From assembly GCF_954871325.1 (NCBI RefSeq), contig NC_088775.1:43873561-43937560 (forward strand): a DNA stretch of 64,000 bases, written 5' to 3'. The stretch is from Gordionus sp. m RMFG-2023 (taxonomy: Eukaryota > Nematomorpha > Gordioida > Chordodea > Parachordodidae). Below, piece by piece: positions 1 through 10,484 of this stretch. Both the position numbers and the translations under genes were made by a program. How positions within the stretch are numbered: the first letter of the stretch is position 1; every line of letters starts with the position of its first letter. The notes below the pieces were generated by a model that saw nothing but the letters and a program-made list of their open reading frames with translations, had not been told where the DNA came from and searched no databases.

Positions 1-8
1 AATATTAG

Positions 9-384
9 AAATACTATTCCCAATATTATTGGTAGCACAACTATTTTTCCATATAATTTTGTTGCCAACATTTTTTGAATAAGGACCACTAGTAATATTA
101 TGGACAATTTGAAAACATGAATCTTTGTTTGAAACCTTTGCTATTTTAGTAGCAATGTAAAAATGAATAGAGTTTAAGTTTATTTTTATTATATAAAAAT
201 ACTATTCCCAATATTATTGGTAGCACAACTATTTTTCCATATAATTTTGTTGCCAACATTTTTTGAATAAGGACTACTAGTAATATTATGGACAATTTGA
301 AAACATGAATCTTTGTTTGAAACCTTTGCTATTTTAGTAGCAATGTAAAAATGAATAGAGTTTAAGTTTGTTTTTATTATATAA
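9..384. repeat. 188-bp tandem duplication (two units)
   Basis: Positions 9-196 and 197-384 are the same sequence with about two base changes (for example aaggaccact against aaggactact). The array starts at the window edge, so more units may lie to the left. The minus strand of the units is partly open, but I recognise no protein. The near identity means the duplication is recent or kept homogeneous. Confidence 0.9.
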
Positions 385-2085
385 AAAAAAAAGTTGTTTT
401 TTTTCGTTTTTTTCTTTCGTTTTTTTCGTTTTTTCAATTTTTTTTTGTTGTTTTTGTGAATATTTTTTTTCAAAAATTTTAGGAAAGTAATAAGAAAGAA
501 AGAAAAATTAAAATATGGATTATTGCTTAAGTCGGGTATATTATTATTTTTGTTATTTTTTTTATGTTATTTTTTTTATGTTATTTTTTTTATGTTATTT
601 TTTTTATGTTTTTTTTAATGTTTTTTTTATGTTATTTTAAATTAATATAGTATTATTTGGTGATAATTTTTTAAAATAATGTAGCATATTTTTATTATAT
701 CGAAATATAGTAAATTTTATTCATTAAATTGAAAGATAGTCTTAAAATTTAAGCAATTTTAGGAAAATTAGAATAAAATCTTAAATTTTGTATTTATTAG
801 GGGTAAAATAGACCCCATCTTTAAAGTTTAAGTGATTTTTTTAACCTTTGTTGGGAAGGGTTAATTCGAAATATATTATTGAAATTTATACAAAATAAAA
901 ATATCGAAATATAGTAATAAACGAGTTAATTTTATTCATTAAATTGAAATATTGTATTAAAATGTATACAGACAGATGATTATCAAATTCATAAGAAATT
1001 CTCCAAATATTAAAATAAAAAATTTTAGGAAAGTAATGAAAGAAAGAAAAGAAAGATCACTTAAAGTAATAAGAAAGAAACAAAAGAAAGATTTTATTAA
1101 ATTCTTAAGAAATTCTCCAAATATTAAAATTTTTATATAAAGCTAAAATATTTAATAAAAAATATAATTTTTAAAAAAAATATTCCGAATCCCCATGGGG
1201 ATGGGGATTCAGAATATTTAAATTTTTTTTTAATTTAAAAAAAAGATTCCAAAAAAAACGTGGGGATTTAAGATCTCGAATCCCCACGTTGGGATTCCGA
1301 ATCCCACGAGATTCCATATCCCAATACGACATATATATAAATTCTGTGGCAAAATAGGAAATTTACAATTCAACCAGGTTTCTATTTTTTAAATTATTTT
1401 GCTTATGATTTTTTTTTTCAAAATTTACAGAAAAGAAATAATTACGATTATGTAATGTAATAACATTTACTGAGTTAGAAATTTTTAAAATAAAATAAGT
1501 TTCTATTTTAAGATTATAGTTTCTGTTGTGTTTTCTTAATGAATTATATATATTTAAAATTATAACAATTACAAAGAAAATTTCCTGCTAATTATTTTGA
1601 TAGGAATTTTTTTCCGGGAAAAATTTTTTCCGGCTAATTATTTACTAGAATTTATTTTTCCTGGGATATAGTTAAAAATCTAAAAAATGGGGAATTTATT
1701 TCCGGGGAATAATTTTATATGGTAATTTTTTCCCGATAATTATTTTTTTTTATTTCCGAATACCCTTCGACGAGCCAAATTTTTCAAGATAGACCCGGCC
1801 CGAATTATTTTTTAAAATAATTATTAATTTTATATAGACTTCTACTGAGTCATTTAGGTGTAGTTCAATGTTAGAAATGAATGGAGATGATTCCCGTGAA
1901 TAGTTCTGATATTTTTAATATTAAGAATTATTTCAACCATACTCCAAAAAAGACACATAGGAAATGTTCTTTATGCAAGAAGATGTATCGAGTTAGTACG
2001 GCGACAAGTATATATTTTTTAAATAATCATTCATAATTTTTACAAATATTTTATGTGTGTTAATTCAATAAAAATACCAAATTAT
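385..2085. other. AT-rich intergenic DNA with simple repeats
   Basis: No gene recognised. The stretch holds a T-rich microsatellite at about 540-640 (units of ttatg plus seven or eight T), purine-rich blocks near 1030-1100, and a cluster at 1180-1320 of direct and inverted copies of gaatcccca that could fold into small hairpins. A possible terminal piece of a CGGGCC-rich MITE lies near 1790-1805. Confidence 0.6.
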
Positions 2086-2392
2086 CAGAGTTGTTAAACC
2101 ATATTTTTATAAGTAGCGCGCTACCGCTATCGCTGCCCATCAAAAAAAATGTAGCACGCTATTAGCTAGTATTTTTTTTAAAATAACTTTGGTTACTTAT
2201 TAATATTTTTATAAAAAATAATTATAAATAAATTTGTTTTATTTTTTGTTTATAATGCAAATGCATAACATAATATATAATACATAAAAAGGGAAGTTTT
2301 TATGGTTCTAATTATGGCCTTTTTGTCTGCTATCTAGAGCGCTATTACCTATCAATCAATAACAAAAAAGATCCAGCTACTTAACAACTCTG
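2086..2392. mobile_element. hAT-type MITE, CAGAGTTGTTAA family
   Basis: The ends are inverted: CAGAGTTGTTAA on the left and its complement, ending AACAACTCTG, on the right. Next to the left end lies a GTAGCGCGCTACCGCTA motif that also marks the ends of the larger hAT copies at 21262-23470 and 25931-27455. No clear 8-bp target duplication is left, so the flanks have decayed. It is too short to code for anything and is read as a non-autonomous deletion derivative. Confidence 0.75.
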
Positions 2393-2470
2393 ATTAAAAT
2401 AAATAATTTTAATTTAATTCGATTCTCGACATTAGCCTTCATTAGATGAATCTATTAATAATATAAAATC

Positions 2471-2654
2471 TAGACCTGTGCGCCTATCCGATGTCTCAAT
2501 TTACGGCGGCGGTATTTTATGTTTGCCACCGCGAGTAATCAATTATCTTATATATCCTAGACATTTTATTTTTAATAATCATTTTATTTAAATTAAACTT
2601 TAGAAAATCAATTATTCCTTCCTTTAATGTTTATCACGGCGGGGCACAGGTCTA
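2471..2654. mobile_element. 184-bp hAT-type MITE (TAGACCTGTGC ends)
   Basis: Terminal inverted repeats TAGACCTGTGCGCC and GGGGCACAGGTCTA enclose 184 bp with short GC-rich palindromic parts (ggcggcgg, cacggcgg). The flanks ataaaatc (2463-2470) and ataatatc (2655-2662) agree at 7 of 8 positions, as expected for an 8-bp hAT target duplication. Confidence 0.75.
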
Positions 2655-2776
2655 ATAATATCTAATGGCTTATTAATCAGAATAGGTTTTTATATCATCT
2701 ATATCCTTAATATTTCGAAACTTTCAATAAGTTTTACTCCCCATTCACATTTTATAAATATTTTTAACGAAGGCAT

Positions 2777-4489
2777 ATGAAGTCTATGCATCCGGGAGAA
2801 TTATCCACCAAATGCATCGAAGTCCCTGATTCATTGTTCGGAGCCAGAAAATTATCTGATACCGAAAATCTATATATGAATAAATTAGTCATAAGATGCC
2901 TAATAAAAAATAATTTATCGTTTAATGTATTGGAAAGTGAAAGTTTCAAGGATATGTTCAAATATGTTAATAAAAATATAAAGATTGTCTGTCGACAGAC
3001 TGGCAAAAAGTATTTGTCTACTATATACCAAAGCGCTAAAGACAACATTATAAAAATTTTAAAAAATGTTAAAGGCCTGATTTCTTTAACCACAGATCAT
3101 GGACCCAGAATTCTATATCATATTGTGCTATGACTGTACATTTTATTGATGAATTCTGGGTGTTGAAAATTTTTTTATTGGACATTATAGAGTTTCCATA
3201 CCCTCACAAAGGGGAGGACATATGTGAATTAATTATATCGTGTTTAGAAAACTTTACAATAGAAAAGAAAATATTAACCATCACCCATGATAATGGGTCG
3301 AATATTATAGCAGCACTGGATTTAATTAACCAATATTTCCAATTTAAATACAAAAAAGGCATTAACAGTCAGAGATGCCTGGCACATATAATAAATATAA
3401 TTGTAAAGGAAGGCATCGATTCGTTTTCTAATGAGTTATCTACTGTAGAAAAATTTGTTAGAAAATTGCATAGAAGTTCTAAATGTATGCAACAGTTCAT
3501 CAAGATTAGTGGTGTGCGAATACCGATGGATGTGGTAACTCGATGAAATAGTAAATACATAATGTTATAGAGTATTAATAAAGTATTATAAAAATATTTA
3601 ATGTTCAATAATTATTTATTTTTTATAGAATATCCAGGCTGTGATAGAGTTGGAAAATAATATTTTTGGGGAAGAGATTTTTTGCTTAAATAGTGACGAA
3701 TGCGATTTTTTAAGGCAACTAGAATTATTTTTATACCCATTTTATAAAATAACATGTGAAATATCATCTGAAAAATCCCCTACAATAGGGATGGCAATTC
3801 TCTACATCGACAAAATTTATAGGGAGTTAGATAGGCATGCTGCCTATCACTCTAATGAGGCTATTAAAATGGCTTCCATGATAATGTTAAAAAAATGCGC
3901 CATATATACATCCCTCATGAAAAAATTTGAAAACTACGTAGGTAGTTTTCTTGACCCAAGGATCAAGAAAATCTTTATTCCTAGTTTTATGAATTCATCC
4001 GGATATTATGAAAGATTTAAAGACTTATTTAATAATTATCAAGCTTCATCCAGTCAAGAATATGATTATGAGGATCCCGACTCTACTATGATGTCGGTAA
4101 ATATATTGAATGAGTTGAGAAGGTAAATATAATTCTAATTATTTATATACAATCATTTATATTTAATATTTAGAGATGCTTGTGTTAAGCAAAATCCGGC
4201 TTTAGACGAGATTGAGGATTATTTGGCGGATCCTGTGGCTAAGACAACAGTGGATGTTCTTGGTTGGTGGTCTGGAAATTCCAAGAGATTCCCTAGGTTT
4301 TCGAATATGGCGAGAGATTATTTAAGGCAACAAACAACATCGGTTGCGAGTGAAAGATTGTTTTCAAGGGCTATCGATATTTATACCAACAAAAGAAACA
4401 GAATGTCATCGTCAACTCTGAAAGAATGTCTTTCATTAAATTCATGGGACATTAATATTTTAAATTTAAAGGAAGATTTATGGAAATAA
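2777..4489 (+). pseudogene. hAT (Ac-like) transposase, broken
   Basis: Four stretches in order on one strand make up most of a hAT transposase: 2777-3133, 3130-3546, 3641-4126 and 4223-4489. The RNase H-like core shows LTTDHGPR, then an NGSNI block, then QRCLAHIINIIVKEG. The last stretch is a clear hAT dimerisation domain, with FPRFSNMARDYL, SVASERLFS and a closing LNSWD. There is a frameshift near 3110-3130, and a stop stands where the family has the Trp of TRWNS (3542-3544, TGA). The gaps at 3546-3640 and 4126-4222 end in AG-like acceptors (ttttatag, aatatttag) and may be introns. No BED finger is seen upstream and I could not find terminal repeats, so the element is probably truncated and inactive. 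Confidence 0.85.
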
Positions 4490-5262
4490 TTTTTTAGCAG
4501 ATTTTATTTGTACATTTAATATAAAGTGAATGTTTTTTTTATAAATAAAGAATATATATAGTTAAAAAATGCGTCCCTATTTATTTTTTTTAAAATTTAT
4601 AAAATAGTTTTATCGAATCGACGTAAGATATAAAATAGATATTTTAACTAAATGAACTTGTAATGAAATGAACTTGACTCTAGGGTAAATTCAGACTGTT
4701 TTCTAAGTTTATTTTTCATGAATTCCAATACAGAAGAATATTAGCATCTTGTTTTTTATAAGAATTAAATATATGAAATTATTTGACAAAATGTAATGAT
4801 ATCTCAAACAAAAATTTTAAGCTAAATTATATTTAAAATATAGGGCTCGAGTAGAGGGTATATTAGAGTTCTTTATATATTTACCTGTAGTTATAAATAA
4901 AACATGTGATAATATACATGAAAAAGTAGGCAAGGCTATAGGCATAAGATGATGTTAATATAAAGGTACAATTTTATTTTAAATATATAACTTTTATCAT
5001 TCACTATCTAATAAATTTTAACAATTTATATACATTCTTAAATTAATTGTTTAATAGGTTAATATAAAATAAATTGATTTAAACAAACGAATATATAAAA
5101 TATAAGTTTTATTTATATGAATAAAATTATAATTAATGCTAAACATTTACTTTTTAATTAATTAAACAATTTGATATATAAATGCCATAATAACAACACG
5201 CGAGCTTTTAAATTAACATGATTAAAATCTATATTTTTATCGATTTGCATCAATAAAATTAT
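4490..5262. other. AT-rich DNA, nothing recognised
   Basis: About 770 bp after the hAT transposase with no coding signal. It probably includes the 3' flank of that element; an AATAAA-like site lies at about 4541. Confidence 0.5.
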
Positions 5263-5267
5263 AAAAT

Positions 5268-5765
5268 AACGATTATGACAATTGTCACTTATCTAGGGTA
5301 CATCTTCACTGAAGGTTTATTTAGATATGTTAGCAATACTTATTTTAGCCTCTTTAAGTCAAAAAAATTTAAAAAACTTTAAAAATAATGATTATGACAA
5401 TTGTTACTTTTCTAGGGTACATCTTCACTGAAGTTTTATTTAGACATGTTAGCAGTACTTATTTTAGCCTATTTACGTCAAAAAAATTTAAAAAACTTTT
5501 AAAATAACTATTATTACCATTGTCATTTATCTAGGGTGAATCTACATTAAATTTTACCTGTTAAAGAAACATATTTTTGCCCATTAGCGTCACAAAAAAA
5601 TTTTATATGTTCAAAAATACCTACCTATTATGATAATTATCATTTTTCCGGGGAACATCTTCATTGAATTTATAATATAATATCTTTACAATATAAATTA
5701 TATTATAACCCTTTTGTGTCCAAAAATTTCAAAAATCTTAAAAAATAACGCATATGACAATTGTC
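5268..5765. repeat. 118-bp minisatellite, about four diverged units
   Basis: A unit beginning with gattatgacaattgt and containing ctagggtacatcttcactga recurs near 5270, 5388, 5508, 5626 and 5748, a period of about 118-122 bp. The first two units are close to identical; the later ones are strongly diverged. Confidence 0.85.
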
Positions 5766-6353
5766 GCATTAAAAAAAAGTTTGACATAAATATTAATAAA
5801 AAAATAATTTAGAAAAACCACCTCTTTTAATATACTTAAAATATAGATATATTTATAAAAAAAATTATTTAGAAAAAGAAAAACCAGCTCTTTTATATAA
5901 TCTTAAAATATAGATATATTTATAAAAATAATATAAAAAAACTATAGAAGATTTGACCTAAAAGATTATTTACTTATGATAAAATTAACAAAAGTATTTC
6001 TTAAAAAAGATTTAAAAATTTATAAAAAAAATCAACAAAATATGTTTCAAAAATATTTTTGTATTTCAAAAATTATATTTTGCTTAAAATTTTTAGCTCA
6101 AAATATGAATATTTTTTTATTTAAAAAAAATCAAATAAATAAATCCATTTTTATTATAAGATCAAAACATATTTGAAATAAAATTAAAAAAATTTTTTGT
6201 TTGATAATAATAAAATATTAACATTAAATATAAATAAAATAAATTATTTCACTAAAAATAAATAAATAAAATTCTACATTATTATTTAAAATATCTCAAT
6301 AACATAAAAATAAATTTTGGCTCTAAATTTAAATTAAACTCAAGCTAACCTCT
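5766..6353. other. A/T-rich low-complexity DNA
   Basis: Almost pure A+T. The open frame at 5976-6176 is Lys/Ile/Asn/Phe-rich and looks like chance reading of poly-A-rich DNA. No gene called. Confidence 0.5.
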
Positions 6354-6492
6354 GAGCCGACTAAGTGAGCCGACTAAGCGAGCCGACTAAATGAGCCGAC
6401 TAAGCAAGCCGACTAAGCGAGCCGTTTTATCGACTAGAAACTAGGCTCGAGTCATAGCTAAGTCGACTCGGCTTAGCCGTTCAACAACACTA
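6354..6492. mobile_element. 13-bp repeats next to a hAT-like right end
   Basis: Five and a half copies of a 13-bp unit (gagccgactaagc) fill 6354-6424. They are followed at 6454-6492 by a sequence ending in CAACAACACTA, the same terminus as the MITE at 12109-12329, which also has GAGTCGA/GAGCCGA motifs inside. I read it as the right side of a hAT derivative whose left end I could not find. Confidence 0.5.
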
Positions 6493-7074
6493 CCCTCAAT
6501 ATATTCTCAAGCCAATATTTTACCCACAAAACACATACCTAATGAAAGAAAGATTTTTAAACTTTGTATCCTCCTTCTCCAGTGTGTTTCTTTGCCTCTT
6601 TCTCTTGTATCACAGCCTATAGAAGTTTAAATAATAAGACTTTTATGCGTGCAAGTATATGCAGCTTAGAGAGCTACTCATATTATTAATTCCCCCATTC
6701 AGTTGTATAATTAGATGGAAATAAGGAATGCCTAGAGTATGGGCCGCCAAATGATGCAGTCACTTACCACGAATTATGATAACATTGAGATATTTCTCAT
6801 TCTCAAGTCACTTCGTATTAGACAGGTTTCACATTTTTTCTTTCTATGATATCTTTAGTATATTCCCTCTATTTAAAAAAAATATTTTCTTCTCATTTAT
6901 TTAAAAGTGGTTTACCTTTTGCAGTAAATATAGGCCTAATTTTTTTAACACATAGTAAATTAGCTATTTATAGGCGCTGGTATTTATTACTTGAAAGAGT
7001 TCCAGGAAGTAAGATACAAATATAGAAGAGTTGAACCAGTATTTAAATTTTTTGATGTTTTATGTCTATATTTT
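6493..7074. other. Intergenic DNA with a possible small exon
   Basis: On the minus strand, 6617-6553 reads as an exon-like patch after an acceptor-like ctatag and ends in a stop. Higher up on the same strand a GTAAGTGA donor-like site lies near 6770. Phases do not join cleanly, so no gene is called here. Confidence 0.25.
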
Positions 7075-7079
7075 GTTGA

Positions 7080-9250
7080 AGTTTGTGGATAAGCTGCATA
7101 AACAATATCCAGAATTTGATATCAAAAATAAAAAAGAAACAATTCAAGATATATATGAGGTTAATAGTTGATTATTCTTTGATTTAGTTTGTATTAGAGA
7201 TCAATTAAAAAATCTGAATTTGACCAATGGGAAAATATTAGAGGGCCTAGATTTTATGAGCCAGAAACACTAAATATTAAAGAAAGAGTTTTATCCAACA
7301 AAAATAAATTAGATAGAGGTAAATTTATAAAACATGATAGCCTAGTATTTATATTTGCAGTAGGGATATGCAAAGCCTGGCAAATTTAAAAAAATTAATG
7401 GACTGGGTGGGCCAAAAATTTGAAAATTATATTTTTTTTTTGAACTTGACTGAACAATTTATACGTAAAAAATGAGGAAGAGTCTCACAAATCTCTAATT
7501 TTTTGTAAAATTTTAATAGCCCTGCTCAGACATTAAAATTTTGATATATTATTTTGAATTTCATACTAATATTTTGATTAATATTTGAAAATAAATTGCA
7601 ATTAGTTTATTTCTTTGTATCTTGTCTAACTAGATTTATAAATAATTAGTATACTTAAAAAATTAAAATTTAATATATAATACATATTAAACACAATTGA
7701 TATATAAAACAGTTGTTATAGAAAGAAATAACTATAGATGAGAGATATAAGAGTTATAATTGACATTGGCAAAAAATTTGATATATACATCTAATAATAG
7801 GATGGCCAGAAAATTGGTATAAAAAAATTTAGCAAGCAGCAGGGAAACTTCATAAATTTTATAAAATTTTAATTGGCCTATCCAAGTCTGACTTTTCATA
7901 AAATTTTAATGGGCCAGGCTGGGTAAATTAAAAAAATTATAATAAACTGTGCCAGGCAAATTATACAAAAATTCTTACCAAACCAAGCATTGCAGATCTC
8001 TAATTTATAGTTAATATAATTTTAATAATATATTTTTTACCTAATCTAATACATTCTAATAACACATCACTAAAAAATATATTTGAAATGTTTATATACA
8101 AAATACACAATCCCATATGGCATAATATCATTTTTAAGCATGATAAAATTTAACTAGCATATTATGCAATTTTGAATTTTTTTTAGCACTAGACATTTTT
8201 ATAAGTCACCGCCTCTGCAATATGTATTAAAAAAACCTAATACTTATGACTACTCTTATGCCTGAGGGTGATGTATCTGATGCCACATAGAGAGCATTGA
8301 TGAGGAATATTCATCTATACCCTTAAATGAAATTTTATCAACATCATATGTTGCTTCCTAAATTAGCCTCCAATTGAATCTGAAGTTGATGATTATATAG
8401 ATATAACAAGAGATATAACCAAACCAACTTGGCAGCATAAAGGCAATACAAATCATAATAATGAAATCTTTTCTGAGCAATAAATAGATTTAACTCCTCT
8501 AGAATTAAGAAGTTTTTGAACAATATATGTTAAATAATTTTGTAGATTATACTAATAAATATTCCTCTCAATATTCTGGCAACAAATCTATAAATATAAA
8601 TTCCCTGGAAATTGAAAAATTTGTTGGTATTCCTTTTTATACCGGTATTGTAAAAATGCCTTCTATAAGGAAATACAATTATGGAGACCATGTCAAGAAA
8701 TAGATTTCTCATACTGGGAAAATATTTTTGTATAGATGATAATTAAAATATTATTTTAACAGGAACAATTTTAAAATAAGACTATTTATAAATTCCTTAA
8801 AAAATAATTTTAGAAAGATTAAATTGGAAGAAAAGCTCTCAATTAATGAGTTTGGGCTACCTTTCTAAGGAAGATCAAATCTTTGCTAATGAAATAAAAA
8901 TATTAGCTCTTTAGGACTCTTCGAGAATTTTATTCCTTTTGAAATATATGAAAGGAAATCAACAAATTTGAAAAACACATTTAGTTATAAGTGGAGATAT
9001 TGTTATTTAACTGCTAGATATGGCGCCTCCAGAGAGAACCCATAAAATCTATTTCGATAATTTATTTTCATCAAATAAATTGGGGGGCAAACTTAAAATT
9101 ATTTGTTATCTTTTGGCGGACCATCCATTCAAATCGTTTGCGTAATTTTACCCTGAAAAGCGACAAAATAATGAAAAAGAAGGGAGAGGAGCATTTCATT
9201 TTTTAACTGATAATAATATTACCATTAGCAAATGGTAAGATAATTAATGT
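7080..9250 (+). pseudogene. piggyBac-like transposase relic, with nested MITE
   Basis: Scattered frames on the + strand match piggyBac (DDE_Tnp_1_7) transposase in order. Near 7080-7170 is an N-terminal-like stretch. At about 8540-8700 there is IEKFVGIPFYTGIVKMPS followed by IRKYNYGDHV, matching the family block FxGIxxYMGIVKxPSxRxYW. At about 9025-9240 is HKIYFDNLFSSNKLGGKL, matching the YFDNxF block, then a GRGAFHF and a final ISKW, matching the KGRG and KWxDN blocks. Many frameshifts and stops separate these pieces and a 642-bp MITE (7361-8002) sits inside. The TTAA-flanked ends were not found. The relic is old and cannot code for a working enzyme. Confidence 0.75.
7361..8002. mobile_element. 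642-bp hAT-type MITE (TAGRGATMTGCAA ends)
   Basis: Left end TAGGGATATGCAA and right end TTGCAGATCTCTA are inverted copies. The flanks atttgcag (7353-7360) and atttatag (8003-8010) agree at 6 of 8 positions. The interior has sub-repeats around the words ctgggtgggcc and gggccaggctgggt. It shares ends with 13973-14274 and 39407-39785. Confidence 0.7.
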
Positions 9251-10048
9251 TACTAGCATCTCAAAATTTATTAGAGTATTGCCAAAATCTATAACTAGGA
9301 GATGCGCTTACAAGTTAAACATTTATACTTACAAATGCCAGTCATGAGCAAAAATTATTATAAAGGTATAGGAGGAGTCAATTTGCACAATAAGTTGAAT
9401 TATATCGAACTGATATAAAATGGAAAAGATGCTTGATGATAGTTGGAAAAATCATTTGATGATAATTGGAAAAATCAATAGTAGAAAAATAGAGAAACCA
9501 TTTCGAAAAAAATGTAGAAAATCTATCACTATTCTCCCAAAAGCCAAGATCAGATTGATAATATTGAACATTGGCTATCGAGCGTTTCTAACAAACTTAT
9601 AAATTATAAGCCCGTATTATAGGACACAATGCAGCAAATTTAAGATATCTTTATGTCTGAACAATGATCAAAACTGTTTTATTTCTTTCCATACAAAATA
9701 ATATATATATATAATATTAAATTAATGTACTTCATATAATCCCATTGATGTCATATGGAATTATTGTGTATTTTTGTATAAAACACTAAGCAATTTTTTT
9801 TACTGAAAATGTGTGGCTAGAGTACATATATATTATAACTTGATTTAAAATATAATTTATTCACGGGAAAAAAATCGGAAAGGTATAATATCATTATATT
9901 TCATATAAATATATATATTCTATTACCACATAGAACTCTCCACTACTACTTTTCAAGACACCCTCCTTACTTTCAAACTTTTCAAATAAGATTTTATCTA
10001 GAATAGCATGAGGCACTTATATTAATTCTCATCAAACAACGATACACA
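9251..10048. promoter_or_regulatory. Upstream region of the synthetase gene
   Basis: No gene recognised. The last part, rich in C and T at 9950-10048, is the likely 5' UTR and promoter of the gene starting at 10049. No clear TATA box or initiator can be singled out in such AT-rich DNA. The short frame at 9420-9602 shows no family features. Confidence 0.35.
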
Positions 10049-10484
10049 ATGCAGACTCCTTCATACCTTGCCATTTCAAACTTGTTAAAATCTCCAATTT
10101 CATGTAAAAATCTGAATTTATTTTACTTTTGTTCTGCTGCAAAAACTCTTCAACATGCCTCTGATGACACTAACAAGTTGGCCCCTCCAAAACCTGTTTA
10201 CCCCACTTACCCCACGCTCTTTGTTACGACTCCTGTCTTTTACACGAACGCACCACCACACTTGGGACATCTCTACACAGCCGCCTTGGCTGATTCCCGA
10301 TTTCGGTGGGAAATCTTTAAAGGGCCCTCTAAAACGTATCCTGATCTCATGAATAAGATCAATGACATCACTGCGAAAACCGAAAACAGTAGTATTAAAA
10401 CCCGATCAGTTGATGGGTATATTTTTGCAACTGGAACCGATGAGCATGGAGGAAAAATTGCCAAAGCTGCTTTAGGATCAAGAG
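10049..10484 (+). CDS. MARS2: MARS2 exon 1 (transit peptide and HIGH motif)
   Basis: It encodes residues 1-145 and the first base of codon 146. The ATG is the first in a frame open up to the donor AGAG|GTTAAA. It carries the presequence, [16 protein letters not shown] and the TGTDEHG loop. The intron boundary is set by phase with exon 2. Confidence 0.9.

Noticed and set aside
5976-6176. Small Lys/Ile/Asn-rich protein gene
   Set aside because: The composition is what poly-A-rich DNA gives by chance.
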